The position numbers and the translations under genes are program-made. From Burkholderiales bacterium C2 (GTDB lineage: Bacteria > Pseudomonadota > Gammaproteobacteria > Burkholderiales > Burkholderiaceae_C), in assembly GCA_005503085.1 (NCBI GenBank), contig SCOI01000028.1, positions 1-64,000 of the forward strand: 64,000 bases of DNA, read 5' to 3'. Positions 16,739 through 25,367 of this stretch are shown in pieces. The notes under the pieces were generated by a model that was not told where the DNA came from, searched no databases, and saw only the letters and a program-made list of their open reading frames with translations. Numbering within the stretch: position 1 is the stretch's first letter; the number at the start of each line of letters is the position of its first letter.

Positions 16739-17560
16739 ATGCCCTGCACCGAAATCCACAGCTCCTTCTACCGCTTCGTCGCGCTGAGCGACCCGGAGGG
16801 CGTGGCGGCGCGGCTGCGTGAGCTGGTGGCCGTGGGGCTGGGCGGCAATATCCTGGTCGCGGCCGAAGGCATCAGCGGCGCGGTGGCCGGCGAGCCGGAT
16901 GTGCTGCGAGCCTTCGAGGCGGCGCTGCAGAGCGACGCGGCGTTCGGCGGGGCCTTCGCCGGCCTGGTGTTCAAGCACAGCGCCTGTGCGACCCGGCCGT
17001 TCACGCTGATCAAGGTGCATGTGAAGCCGGAGATCGTCGCCTTCGGTGTGCCGGGCGTCAGCGGCCTGCCGGCGCCCGAGCGACCCGACACCCATGTGGC
17101 GCCGGCGCGCTGGCGCGAGCTGCTGGCTCGGCCCGATGTGCTGGTGCTCGACAACCGCAACAGCTTCGAGTTCAAGCTCGGCCGCTTCAAGAATGCCATC
17201 GATCCGGCGGTCACGCATTTCCGCGATTTCCCGGCCTATGTGAACGAGCATGCCGAGGCCTGGAAGCGCGAGGGCAAGACCATCGCGATGTATTGCACCG
17301 GCGGCATCCGCTGCGAGAAAACCGCCGCCTGGATGCAGGACCAGGGTCTGCAGGTCTACCAGCTCGACGGCGGCATCCTGAACTACTTCCAATCGATGCC
17401 CGAGCCTGAAGCCGATTGGCAGGGCGAATGCTTTGTGTTCGACAAGCGCATCGCGCTCGACACCCGGCTGCAGGAAACCGCGACCAGCGCCGAGCAGGTC
17501 TATGCCGAGGAGCCGCCGTGGCGGCTGGCGCGCGCCAAGCGTCTGGACCCGGACGGTTGA
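16739..17560 (+). CDS. trhO: Rhodanese-fold tRNA uridine hydroxylase (TrhO/YceA type)
   Basis: A 273-residue cytosolic protein of the TrhO family, which makes 5-hydroxyuridine at the tRNA wobble position with O2. The N-terminal acylphosphatase-like domain spans 1-95 (GGNILVAAEGISGAVAG). The rhodanese domain follows, with the catalytic-loop Cys186 and the second Cys192 in CTGGIRCEK, then LDGGILNYF. The C-terminal extension is short, and the second domain of longer family members is absent. The ATG at 16739 gives the conserved start; the upstream frame lies inside vapC. murA-like starts 55 bases downstream on the same strand. Confidence 0.85.
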   Translation: MPCTEIHSSFYRFVALSDPEGVAARLRELVAVGLGGNILVAAEGISGAVAGEPDVLRAFEAALQSDAAFGGAFAGLVFKHSACATRPFTLIKVHVKPEIVAFGVPGVSGLPAPERPDTHVAPARWRELLARPDVLVLDNRNSFEFKLGRFKNAIDPAVTHFRDFPAYVNEHAEAWKREGKTIAMYCTGGIRCEKTAAWMQDQGLQVYQLDGGILNYFQSMPEPEADWQGECFVFDKRIALDTRLQETATSAEQVYAEEPPWRLARAKRLDPDG

Positions 17561-17615
17561 TAATCGACGCCAGTTTCCGTCCCTCTTGCCCGCAGTCGAA
17601 AGCCCCCCGCGCCCC

Positions 17616-18947
17616 ATGTCCAATCTGATCGTCCACGGCGGCACCCCTTTGAAGGGCCGCATCATCCCCTCGGCCAACAAGAACGCGGTGCTGCCGATCC
17701 TGTGCGCCACGTTGCTGAGCCAGCAGCCGATCCGGCTCAAGGGCGTGCCCGAGATCACCGACGTCAAGAAGATTCTCGAGGTGTTCCGCAGCCTGGGTAG
17801 CACGGTGGCGGTGGACTTCGCGACCGGCGTGCTCGATGTGCACCACCGCGACACGCATTTCGACCCGGCCATCGATCGCCTGCCCGAGGAGATGCGCAGT
17901 TCCATCATGCTGGTGCCCGGCCTGATGGCGCGCTTCGGCGCCGCCCGCATCGAGGACGATGTCAAGGGCTGCACGCTGGGCGCGCGCGAAATCGATCCGC
18001 ATGTCGAGGTGTTCGAGCGCTTCGGCGCCGCGGTCGAGCGCCACAGCGACGGCCTGCTGGTGCAGGTGGGGCATCCGGGCGACAGCGGCGCGAGCAAGCT
18101 GCGCGCCAACAATCACTGGACCGACTATGCCTCGGTCACCACCACCGAGAACTTCGTGCTCTGCGCCGCGCTGGCCGACGGCCGTTCGACCCTGATGAAC
18201 GCCGCCTCCGAGCCCCATGTGCAGGAGTTCTGCGAGTTCATGCTGATGCTGGGCGCGAAGATCGAGGGCCTGGGCACGTCCAAGCTGACAATCACCGGCG
18301 TCGATGCGCTGCAGGGTGGCGAGTTCACCTTCGCCGAGGACTTCCACGAGATCGTCACCTTTCTGGCCCTGGGCGCGATCACCGGCGGCGATGTGCAGGT
18401 CAAGAACTCGACGCCGGAGCAGTTCCCGCTGATCGACCGCACGTTTGCCAAGTTCGGCGTGCAGATCATCCACGAGGGCGGCTGGTCGCGCGCGCAGCTG
18501 CTGTCGCCGGACGGCAAGCTCAAGGTCAAGGAACCCTTCACCCGCAACATCCTGCAAAAGGTCGAGGCTGCGCCCTGGCCCTATCTGCCGGTCGACCTGC
18601 TGCCCATCTTCGTCGCGCTGGGCGTCAAGGCCGAGGGCAGCGTGATGTTCTGGAACAAGGTCTATGACGGCGCGATGGGCTGGACCTCGGAGCTCAGCAA
18701 GTTCGGCGCCCACGCCTTCCTGTCCGACCCGCACCGCATGGTCACCTTTGGCGGCAAGCCGCTGGCCGCCGCCGAGGTCGAGAGCCCCTACATCATCCGC
18801 GTCGCGATCGCGCTGCTGATGGTGGCAGCCAGCATCCCCGGCAAGTCCACCATCCGCAACGCCACGCCGATCCGCCGCGCCCACCCGCACTTCGCCGAGA
18901 ACATCGGCCGCCTGGGTGCCCGCATCGAATGGGTGGACGGCGACTGA
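17616..18947 (+). CDS. MurA-like UDP-GlcNAc 1-carboxyvinyltransferase, divergent type
   Basis: A 443-residue EPSP-synthase-fold enzyme. The key MurA residues are kept: K22-N23 in SANKNA, catalytic Cys119 in KGCTLGARE, the aspartate in PYLPVDLLP, and an arginine aligned with R397 (YIIRVAIALL). Outside these the C-terminal lobe departs strongly from standard MurA, for example HEIVTFLALGAITGG, EAAPWPYLPVDLLPIF and VMFWNKVYDGAMGWTSELS. I therefore think it is not the housekeeping murA, which in Betaproteobacteria usually sits beside the mla/hisG genes. It probably transfers enolpyruvate to UDP-GlcNAc or a related sugar nucleotide. The start at 17616 gives the standard N-terminus. Confidence 0.8.
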   Translation: MSNLIVHGGTPLKGRIIPSANKNAVLPILCATLLSQQPIRLKGVPEITDVKKILEVFRSLGSTVAVDFATGVLDVHHRDTHFDPAIDRLPEEMRSSIMLVPGLMARFGAARIEDDVKGCTLGAREIDPHVEVFERFGAAVERHSDGLLVQVGHPGDSGASKLRANNHWTDYASVTTTENFVLCAALADGRSTLMNAASEPHVQEFCEFMLMLGAKIEGLGTSKLTITGVDALQGGEFTFAEDFHEIVTFLALGAITGGDVQVKNSTPEQFPLIDRTFAKFGVQIIHEGGWSRAQLLSPDGKLKVKEPFTRNILQKVEAAPWPYLPVDLLPIFVALGVKAEGSVMFWNKVYDGAMGWTSELSKFGAHAFLSDPHRMVTFGGKPLAAAEVESPYIIRVAIALLMVAASIPGKSTIRNATPIRRAHPHFAENIGRLGARIEWVDGD

Positions 18948-18968
18948 GGCCGGGCCGGCCAGCACCTC

Positions 18969-19871
18969 ATGCGACGCCTTCTCGCGCGCGGCCTCGCCGC
19001 GCTGGCCTGCGCGGCGGCCGGTGCCCAGGCGCAGCCGCCGACCACGCTGCGCTGGGTGGTGCAGCACATGCCGCCGCATTTCAGCTATGCCAGCGGCCGT
19101 GTGCCGCAGACCATCGAGGACCTGGGGCGTGGCGAGGTTGACGGTTTCCTGCGCCTGCTGATCCCGCGCCTGCCCGAGTACCGCCATGAGTTCATCGAGG
19201 CCAGCACGGCGCGCTTCGAAAGCCTGGCGCGCCAGGGCGAAACGCTGTGCAGCGTGCTGCATGTGCGCCGGCCCGAGCGGCTGGACTGGCTGTACTTCAC
19301 CCATCTGCATCCGGCCCTGGCCTCGCGCGAGATCCATGTGATCGTGCACCGTGACAGCAAGGCCCGCTTCGAGCAGGGCGGCCAGACCCTGCAGCTGGCC
19401 GAGCTGCTGCAGCGCCGCGAGCTGGTCGGCCTGCTGCCGCGCGACCGCAGCTACGGCCCGCGCATCGACGCGCTGCTGCAGGCGCAAGGCACGAACGCGC
19501 CCAAGACCGTCGCCACCGGTCGCGGCATGCAGCTGCTGGCGATGCTGCGCGCCAAGCGCATGGACTACACGCTGGAGTACCCGGCCGCGGTCGACGAGTT
19601 CATGCAGAGCCTGGGCGGCCCGCCCGAGCTGCTCAAGCTGCCGCTGGCCGAGGGCCGCAGCACCACGATGGCCACCGCCGCCTGCAGCCGCACGCCCGAG
19701 GGCCGGCAGCAGATCGAGGCGATAGACCGGGCCGTGCGCACGCTGGCCGAGGACCCGCAGCGCGAGCGCTGGCTGCGCGAGTGGCGCGGCGCGGCGCTGG
19801 ACGAGGCCGAGCGCCGGCGCCTGCTGCGCTATCTGGACGAGCGTGCCAGCGCCGGCCCGCAGATCGAGTAA
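18969..19871 (+). CDS. TIGR02285-like periplasmic solute-binding protein
   Basis: A 300-residue protein with a signal peptide (MRRLLARGLAALACAAAGAQA) and the layout of TIGR02285, a family related to type-3 extracellular solute-binding proteins. The features are LRWVVQHMPPHFSY, an early G-x-DGFL segment, R-P-E-R-x-x-x-xYFT, and a long helical C-terminus. The ligand is unknown. The stop overlaps the next start (TAATG), so it is coupled to a pseudouridine synthase gene. It begins 21 bases after the MurA-like gene. No transporter permease lies nearby, so it may act in signalling rather than uptake. Confidence 0.7.
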   Translation: MRRLLARGLAALACAAAGAQAQPPTTLRWVVQHMPPHFSYASGRVPQTIEDLGRGEVDGFLRLLIPRLPEYRHEFIEASTARFESLARQGETLCSVLHVRRPERLDWLYFTHLHPALASREIHVIVHRDSKARFEQGGQTLQLAELLQRRELVGLLPRDRSYGPRIDALLQAQGTNAPKTVATGRGMQLLAMLRAKRMDYTLEYPAAVDEFMQSLGGPPELLKLPLAEGRSTTMATAACSRTPEGRQQIEAIDRAVRTLAEDPQRERWLREWRGAALDEAERRRLLRYLDERASAGPQIE

Positions 19872-20782
19872 TGAGCCGCCCGCCCAAGCCCGAGCTCCCT
19901 CTGCTCGACGGCGTCAGTGCCAGCGCGCTGGCCCTGGGCCCCGGCCCCTGGGCCTTGCTGCTGGACTGCCTGGCCGAGCGTCTGCCGCTGGTGTCGCGCG
20001 AGGACTGGCACGCACGCATGGCCGCCGGCCAGGTGCTGGACGAACAAGGCCGGGCCTTGCCGCCCGCGACGCCTTATCGCGCCGGGCGCCGTGTCTTCTA
20101 CTACCGCCAGCTGGCGGCCGAGCCGGACATTCCCTTTGCCGAGACCCTGCTGTTCCAGGACGAGCAGCTGCTGGTGGCCGACAAACCGCATTTCCTGCCG
20201 GTCACGCCCAAGGGCCGCTATGTGCAGCAGACCCTGCTGACGCGGCTGAAGAAGACCACCGGCATCGCGACCCTGACGCCTATCCACCGCATCGACCGCG
20301 AGACCGCCGGCCTGTGCCTGTTCGCCGTGCGGCCCGGGGACCGCGACGCCTACCAGCGCCTGTTCCGCGAGCGCGCGGTCGAGAAGGTCTACGAGGCCAT
20401 CGCTGGCTACAGGCAAGACTTGGCGCTGCCGCTGAGCTACCGCAGCCGCCTGCAGGAACGCGCCGATGCCTTCATGCAGATGGCGGAAGTGGCCGGCGAG
20501 CCCAATGCCGAGACCCATATCGCGCTGCTCGAGCGCCTGGGCGACAGCCTGGCCCGCTACGAGCTGCGGCCCAGCACCGGCCAGAAGCACCAGCTGCGCG
20601 CACAGATGAGTGCGCTAGGCCTGCCCATCGTCGGTGATCGCATCTATCCGCGGCTGCTGCCCGAGCAGGCAGAGCCCGACTACACCCGGCCGTTGCAGTT
20701 GCTGGCGCGCGAGATCGGCTTTGCGGACCCGATCACCGGTGTGCGGCGCCAGTTCCGCAGCCAGTGTCGGCTCAGTCCCTGA
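19871..20782 (+). CDS. RluA-family pseudouridine synthase
   Basis: A 303-residue enzyme that isomerises uridine to pseudouridine in rRNA or tRNA. The catalytic aspartate is D142 in IHRIDRETAGL. The family strands DEQLLVADKPHFLPVTP and RYELRPSTGQKHQLRAQMSALG follow in order. The N-terminal ~85 residues are not an S4 domain of clear type. The ATG at 19871 overlaps the upstream stop. The 3' end overlaps the convergent solute-binding gene by 11 bases. The target nucleotide cannot be assigned. Confidence 0.88.
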   Translation: MSRPPKPELPLLDGVSASALALGPGPWALLLDCLAERLPLVSREDWHARMAAGQVLDEQGRALPPATPYRAGRRVFYYRQLAAEPDIPFAETLLFQDEQLLVADKPHFLPVTPKGRYVQQTLLTRLKKTTGIATLTPIHRIDRETAGLCLFAVRPGDRDAYQRLFRERAVEKVYEAIAGYRQDLALPLSYRSRLQERADAFMQMAEVAGEPNAETHIALLERLGDSLARYELRPSTGQKHQLRAQMSALGLPIVGDRIYPRLLPEQAEPDYTRPLQLLAREIGFADPITGVRRQFRSQCRLSP

Positions 20783-21593
20783 GCAGCTCCGCCTCGGCCC
20801 GCTTGAACTCGGCCGACTCGCGCACCAAGGCCAGCTCGGCCCAGAGCCGACGTGCCAGCGGCTCGTGGGCAGCGAAGTAGGCGCGCGAGAACACCAGGAA
20901 GTAGGACTTCTCGACCAGCGGCGGGTCCAGCCGCCGCAGCAGCGCGGCCTTCCGCTCATCACGCTTGAGTGCATCGTCGCCCTCGCCGCTCAGCAGCGCC
21001 ACCGCCTGAACACGGCCGCGCAGCAGCTTCTCGAGATTGGCCTCGACGCTGCGCGTGCCCGCATCGACCTTCAAGCCCATGCTGCCAAGCTGCTCAACGA
21101 TGGAGTAGCCCGACTGGGCGCCGACCACCAGGTCCTGGCCCGACGAGGCCGACAGGGTCTTGCCGTCCCAGTGCAGGGCCTGATCGGCCAGCTTGTAGAG
21201 GCTGTAGCGCTCGCGCCGCATGCGCAGCCCCTCGTCCGGTTCGCCATCGCGCAGCGGGAATACGCCCAAGCCCATGCGGTCGCGCCGGAAACTCATGCCC
21301 AGCGCGCCATCCTGCAAGCCCTGCTGCAGATCGGCCTGGCAACGTCGCCAGGGCAGTGCGGTAAAGACAAGCTTCAGGCCCAAACGCCGGGCCGCCGTTT
21401 CCAGCAGCAGAAAGTCCAGGCCGCGCTGCTGCGCAGGCGGCGCCGCGCCGGCATCGGCCAGTCGCCAGGGGTAGAGCGGTTGCTCATCGGCGCACAGGCG
21501 CAGCATCTCGACCTGTTGCTGCGCCAAGGCCACCACCGGCATCAGCATCGTCAACAGGCACAACCAAGCTGCCGCAAGCCGCCCGCTTCTCAT
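20772..21593 (-). CDS. Family-3 type periplasmic solute-binding protein
   Basis: A 273-residue protein with a signal peptide (AAAWLCLLTMLMPVVALA, cleavage near 25) and a type-3 solute-binding fold: LRLCADEQPLYPW, FLLLETAARRLGLKLVFTALPWRRC, then a hinge. It belongs with the transporter-substrate-binding-domain proteins that include orphan members without permeases. No membrane partner is adjacent. Its 3' end overlaps the pseudouridine synthase gene by 11 bases in convergent orientation. The ligand is not readable. Confidence 0.75.
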   Translation of the reverse strand: MRSGRLAAAWLCLLTMLMPVVALAQQQVEMLRLCADEQPLYPWRLADAGAAPPAQQRGLDFLLLETAARRLGLKLVFTALPWRRCQADLQQGLQDGALGMSFRRDRMGLGVFPLRDGEPDEGLRMRRERYSLYKLADQALHWDGKTLSASSGQDLVVGAQSGYSIVEQLGSMGLKVDAGTRSVEANLEKLLRGRVQAVALLSGEGDDALKRDERKAALLRRLDPPLVEKSYFLVFSRAYFAAHEPLARRLWAELALVRESAEFKRAEAELLRD

Positions 21594-21688
21594 CGCGCCA
21601 CCTCCATGCAGCTGGCACCGTCACAGCCGCTTGTTGATTGTGCGCGCCTGGGGCGGCTTGCGACACCTCGGCGGCGCACAAAGCCGGC

Positions 21689-24600
21689 TCAGCTCCGCAG
21701 CAGCGCCGCCAGCGCCTTCGCGTCCAGCACCGTCGCCTTGTCCTGGCCTTCAAGGATGCCGTCGGCCAGGCCGCGCTTGTCGCGGTGCAGCTCGATGATG
21801 CGTTCCTCCACCGAGCCGGCCGTCACCAGGCGGTAGACCGTCACCGGGCGCTGCTGACCCATGCGGTGGGCGCGGCCCATGGCCTGATCCTCGGCGGCCG
21901 GGTTCCACCAGGGGTCGACGATCAAGACATAGTCGGCCATCGTCAGGTTCAGGCCGAAGCCGCCGGCCTTCAGGCTGATCAGGAAGAGCTCGCCCTCGCC
22001 CTTCTGGAAGGCCGTGACGCGCTTGGCCCGCTCGGCCGCCGGCGTGCTGCCGTCCAGGTACTGGTAGGCCAGGCCCATGCCGTCCAGGCGCTCAGCCAGC
22101 AGCTTCAGGAAGTCGGTGAACTGGCTGAACACCAGGGCCTTGTGGCCGCCGGCCACCAGCTCCTGCACGATGTGCTCGAACTCGGCCATCTTCGCGCCGA
22201 CCAGGCCGGTCTCGGGCGCCACCAGGCGCGGGTCGCAGGCGGCGCGGCGCAGCCGCATCAGCTCGGCGAGCACCTGCATGGGCTGCTGGCCGCCCTGCTC
22301 GACCTGCGCTTCAGCCTGGCGGCGCAGCGCCTCCAGAAAGCTGCGCTCCTCGCTGCCGGGCTGCACCAGATGGACGATCTCGGTACGCGGGGGCAGGTCT
22401 TGCAGCACCTGGGCCTTGGTGCGGCGCAGCAGAAAGGGCGAGACCAGGCGGCGCAGCCGGGCGCGCACCGCGGCATCCTGCTGGCGCTCGATAGCCCCGG
22501 CAAAGCGCTCCTGGAACTGCGGCGCCGTACCCAGGAGTCCGGGGTTGATCAGATTCATGATGGACCACAGATCGGCCAGCCGGTTCTCGACCGGCGTGCC
22601 CGACAGCGCCAATCGGAAACCGGCCTTGAACTCGGCCACCGATTTGGCCCGCTTGGTCGCGGCATTCTTCAACGCCTGGGCCTCGTCCATCACCAGCGTG
22701 GCCCAGCTCTTGTCGGCAAAGCGCTCGGCATCGATCTGGGCCAGCGCATAGGAGGCGATCACGATATCGCCGGGCCCGGCCTGCTCGATCTGGGCGGCGC
22801 GCTCGCCGTCCTCGCCATACAGCCTACAGCGCAGGCCCGGCGCGAACACGGCCGCCTCGGCCAGCCAGTTGGCGCAGACCGAGGTCGGCGCCAGCACCAG
22901 GGCCGGGCCTTGCTCGGCGCGGGCGATCAGCAGGGCCAGGGTCTGCACCGTCTTGCCCAGGCCCATATCGTCGGCCAGGCAGGCGCCCAGGCCGGCATGG
23001 GCCAGCCGCGTCATCCAGGCATAGCCTTCCAGCTGATAAGCGCGCAGCTCGGCGCGCAGGCCCGCCGGTGCGGCGGGCTGCAGCGCGACGGCCTCGGCCA
23101 GCGCATCCATGCGCTCGCGCCAGGGCCTGTCGCCCTCGACGGCCATGCCCTCCAGCGTCTCGTCCAGCCAGCTGGCGCCGGCCCGGGGCAGCTGCAGCTG
23201 GTCCTTCTTCGCAAGCGCCAGCGCATCGAGATCGCGCAGCTGCTGGCGCAGCTGCTCGCTGAGGGCCAGGTATTGCCCCTCGCCGAGGCTGACGAAGCGG
23301 CTGCGCGAGGCCCGCGTCAGCGCCATCAGCTGCTGCAGGCTCAGCACGCGCTGCTCATCGACCCGCGCCTCGCCGACCAGGCCCAGCCAGTCGCGCCCGC
23401 TGCTGACCTGCACGCTCAGACTCGCGCTGTCCAGCGGTTTGACGCGCAGCGGCTTGCCCTTGGGCCAGTCCAGCGCGGCCACGCCGGGCAGGCCCGGCAG
23501 CAGCTCGACCGCGCGCAGCGCCAGCTCGGCATCGTCGAGCAGCCAGGGCGACTCGGGGCCCAGCTCGGCGTCCAGAAAAGGCAGGGCCTCCAGCACCGCA
23601 GCGCGGTGCGCGCTTTCCGCCGCCAGATCGCGCTCGGTGGCCAGGCTGACACCCTCGTGCATGCACATCAGCCGCGAGCGGCCCAGGCCCGGCGTCACGG
23701 CCGGGCCGAAGGCGCCGAAGGGCTGGGCCACCAGCTGCAGCTGCAGGCCCTCGCCCAGCGGCGTCAGCTGGGCCCGCAGCCGGCTGTCGCCCGCGACCAG
23801 CTGGCCGGCCGCCGCATCGCTGTGCAGCTGGAAATGCCCGCTGAGCACCTGCAAGGCCGCGCCCAGCTCCGCACCGGCGCTGGCCGGCACCTTCCAGCCC
23901 TGGGCCACCAGCTCGGCGACGCGGCGCTGCGGCGCGCCTATGCGTATCAGCCGCGCACGCTGCGGGCCGTCGCGCAGCACCCGCAGGCTGTTGCGCTTCT
24001 CGATCTCGGTCTCGTGGGTCGTGCCCTGCCAGGCTATCAGCTGTGGCGGCTCGGAGGCGCTCAGCGGCGGATGGATGCGGAACTCGAACTGCTCGCCGCC
24101 CTCGGGCGCGGGCCGGCGCAAGACCTCCAGCTCGGGCTGGGCCTCGACCAGCTCGACCCACTGGCCCGGCGCGTCGGCGAACATCACGGCCGGATGGCCG
24201 ACCAGCGCGATCGCCGCCTGCGTGACATCGATCTGATAGGTGTGCGTGCTGCCGTAAGCCGGCCGCTCCAGATGGCGCAGCACCGCGTTGTCGCGGGCAT
24301 CGTGGTCGCCCGACTTCTTCAGCTTGGCCCAGCCCACGGCCTTCAGCTTGAGCTGGCCGCGCGCGCCCTGGCTGCGCTCCAGCGCCTGCACGCTCTGCAC
24401 CCGGCCCAGGCCGTCCAGCGTCAGCTGCCAGGCCAGCTCGGTCGGCGCGGCCACCGGCTGGAGCGCCGCGCTACGGTCCAGTGCGACGATGGCCGCCAGC
24501 GCATCGCGCCAGGGCTCGCGCGGCGCGCTCAGAAAGCTGGCCGGCTGTGGCAGGCCGGTCAGATCGAGCTGGGGTTCGCCCAGCTCCAGGCGTCGCAGCG

Positions 24601-25333
24601 CGCCGGCCACCAGGGCCGCCAACCAGAGCTGGCGCGAGGCCTGCAGCCGCTGCAGCAGGGTCTGGGCGGTGGCCGCCGTCCACCCCGGCGCCGGCCGGCC
24701 CAGCCAGGCGGCCAGCAGCAGGCGGTTGGCCGCCAGCCCCAGCGCATGCTCGCGTGCCTCCAGCCCCGGCAGATAGGCCAGCGCGCTCTCGTCCAGGCTC
24801 TCATCGCCCAGGCGCGCACCGATCACATGGACCCACAGCCCCCACCACTCGTGGGCGCTGGGCTTGCGCGTGCCCGACTCGGCGATGCAGAACTTGCGCG
24901 CCGTCTCCCAGGCCTGCGGCTGGTCCTGGGCCAGCAGGCTCAGCACATAAAGCCGGCCCTGCTCGGGATCGAGCAGGCCACGGCGCAGCCCGCTGGTCTG
25001 GCGCAGGGTCTTCAGCGCCTGCTCATAGGCCTCGGCGGCGGCCGGCCACGCGCCGCGCAGCGCCAGCCGGGCGGCCTCGAACACAGCCGGCATGGGCTCG
25101 CCGGCCAGCAGCTCGTCCACCCGCACCAGCGCCAGCGCCTGCAGCTCGGTCTCGGCCAGGCGGCTGCGCTGCTCCGGCGTCAGGGGCTGCGGCTCGGCCG
25201 GCGCCGGACGCCCCTGCATCAGGCTGCGCTTGAGCTCGCGCGCCTGGTCCAGCATCTGGGCCTTGCTCAGCGCGGGTCGGCCGTCCAGCGTGGTGAAGAC
25301 GGGCGCGGCGCTGGGATTCTTCGGTTTGACCAT
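21689..25333 (-). CDS. SNF2-family DEAD/DEAH-box ATPase
   Basis: A 1,214-residue SWI2/SNF2-type ATPase. The helicase core is in the C-terminal third: Walker A ADDMGLGKT (GKT 793-795), Walker B-type MDEAQALKN near 881, motif III LSGTPVENRL, and motif VI DQAMGRAHRMGQ. The N-terminal ~780 residues are helical and repeat-like and contain no SWIM zinc finger I can see. Such proteins remodel protein-DNA complexes or act with RNA polymerase (RapA-like); the partner here is unknown. The ATG at 25333 gives MVKPKNPS; earlier frame starts lie in soxB. It is on the same strand as the sox operon, 34 bases after soxB. Confidence 0.85.
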   Translation of the reverse strand: MVKPKNPSAAPVFTTLDGRPALSKAQMLDQARELKRSLMQGRPAPAEPQPLTPEQRSRLAETELQALALVRVDELLAGEPMPAVFEAARLALRGAWPAAAEAYEQALKTLRQTSGLRRGLLDPEQGRLYVLSLLAQDQPQAWETARKFCIAESGTRKPSAHEWWGLWVHVIGARLGDESLDESALAYLPGLEAREHALGLAANRLLLAAWLGRPAPGWTAATAQTLLQRLQASRQLWLAALVAGALRRLELGEPQLDLTGLPQPASFLSAPREPWRDALAAIVALDRSAALQPVAAPTELAWQLTLDGLGRVQSVQALERSQGARGQLKLKAVGWAKLKKSGDHDARDNAVLRHLERPAYGSTHTYQIDVTQAAIALVGHPAVMFADAPGQWVELVEAQPELEVLRRPAPEGGEQFEFRIHPPLSASEPPQLIAWQGTTHETEIEKRNSLRVLRDGPQRARLIRIGAPQRRVAELVAQGWKVPASAGAELGAALQVLSGHFQLHSDAAAGQLVAGDSRLRAQLTPLGEGLQLQLVAQPFGAFGPAVTPGLGRSRLMCMHEGVSLATERDLAAESAHRAAVLEALPFLDAELGPESPWLLDDAELALRAVELLPGLPGVAALDWPKGKPLRVKPLDSASLSVQVSSGRDWLGLVGEARVDEQRVLSLQQLMALTRASRSRFVSLGEGQYLALSEQLRQQLRDLDALALAKKDQLQLPRAGASWLDETLEGMAVEGDRPWRERMDALAEAVALQPAAPAGLRAELRAYQLEGYAWMTRLAHAGLGACLADDMGLGKTVQTLALLIARAEQGPALVLAPTSVCANWLAEAAVFAPGLRCRLYGEDGERAAQIEQAGPGDIVIASYALAQIDAERFADKSWATLVMDEAQALKNAATKRAKSVAEFKAGFRLALSGTPVENRLADLWSIMNLINPGLLGTAPQFQERFAGAIERQQDAAVRARLRRLVSPFLLRRTKAQVLQDLPPRTEIVHLVQPGSEERSFLEALRRQAEAQVEQGGQQPMQVLAELMRLRRAACDPRLVAPETGLVGAKMAEFEHIVQELVAGGHKALVFSQFTDFLKLLAERLDGMGLAYQYLDGSTPAAERAKRVTAFQKGEGELFLISLKAGGFGLNLTMADYVLIVDPWWNPAAEDQAMGRAHRMGQQRPVTVYRLVTAGSVEERIIELHRDKRGLADGILEGQDKATVLDAKALAALLRS

Positions 25334-25367
25334 GCGGCATTCTGCCGCCTGCGTTCCGGGCGCCCGT

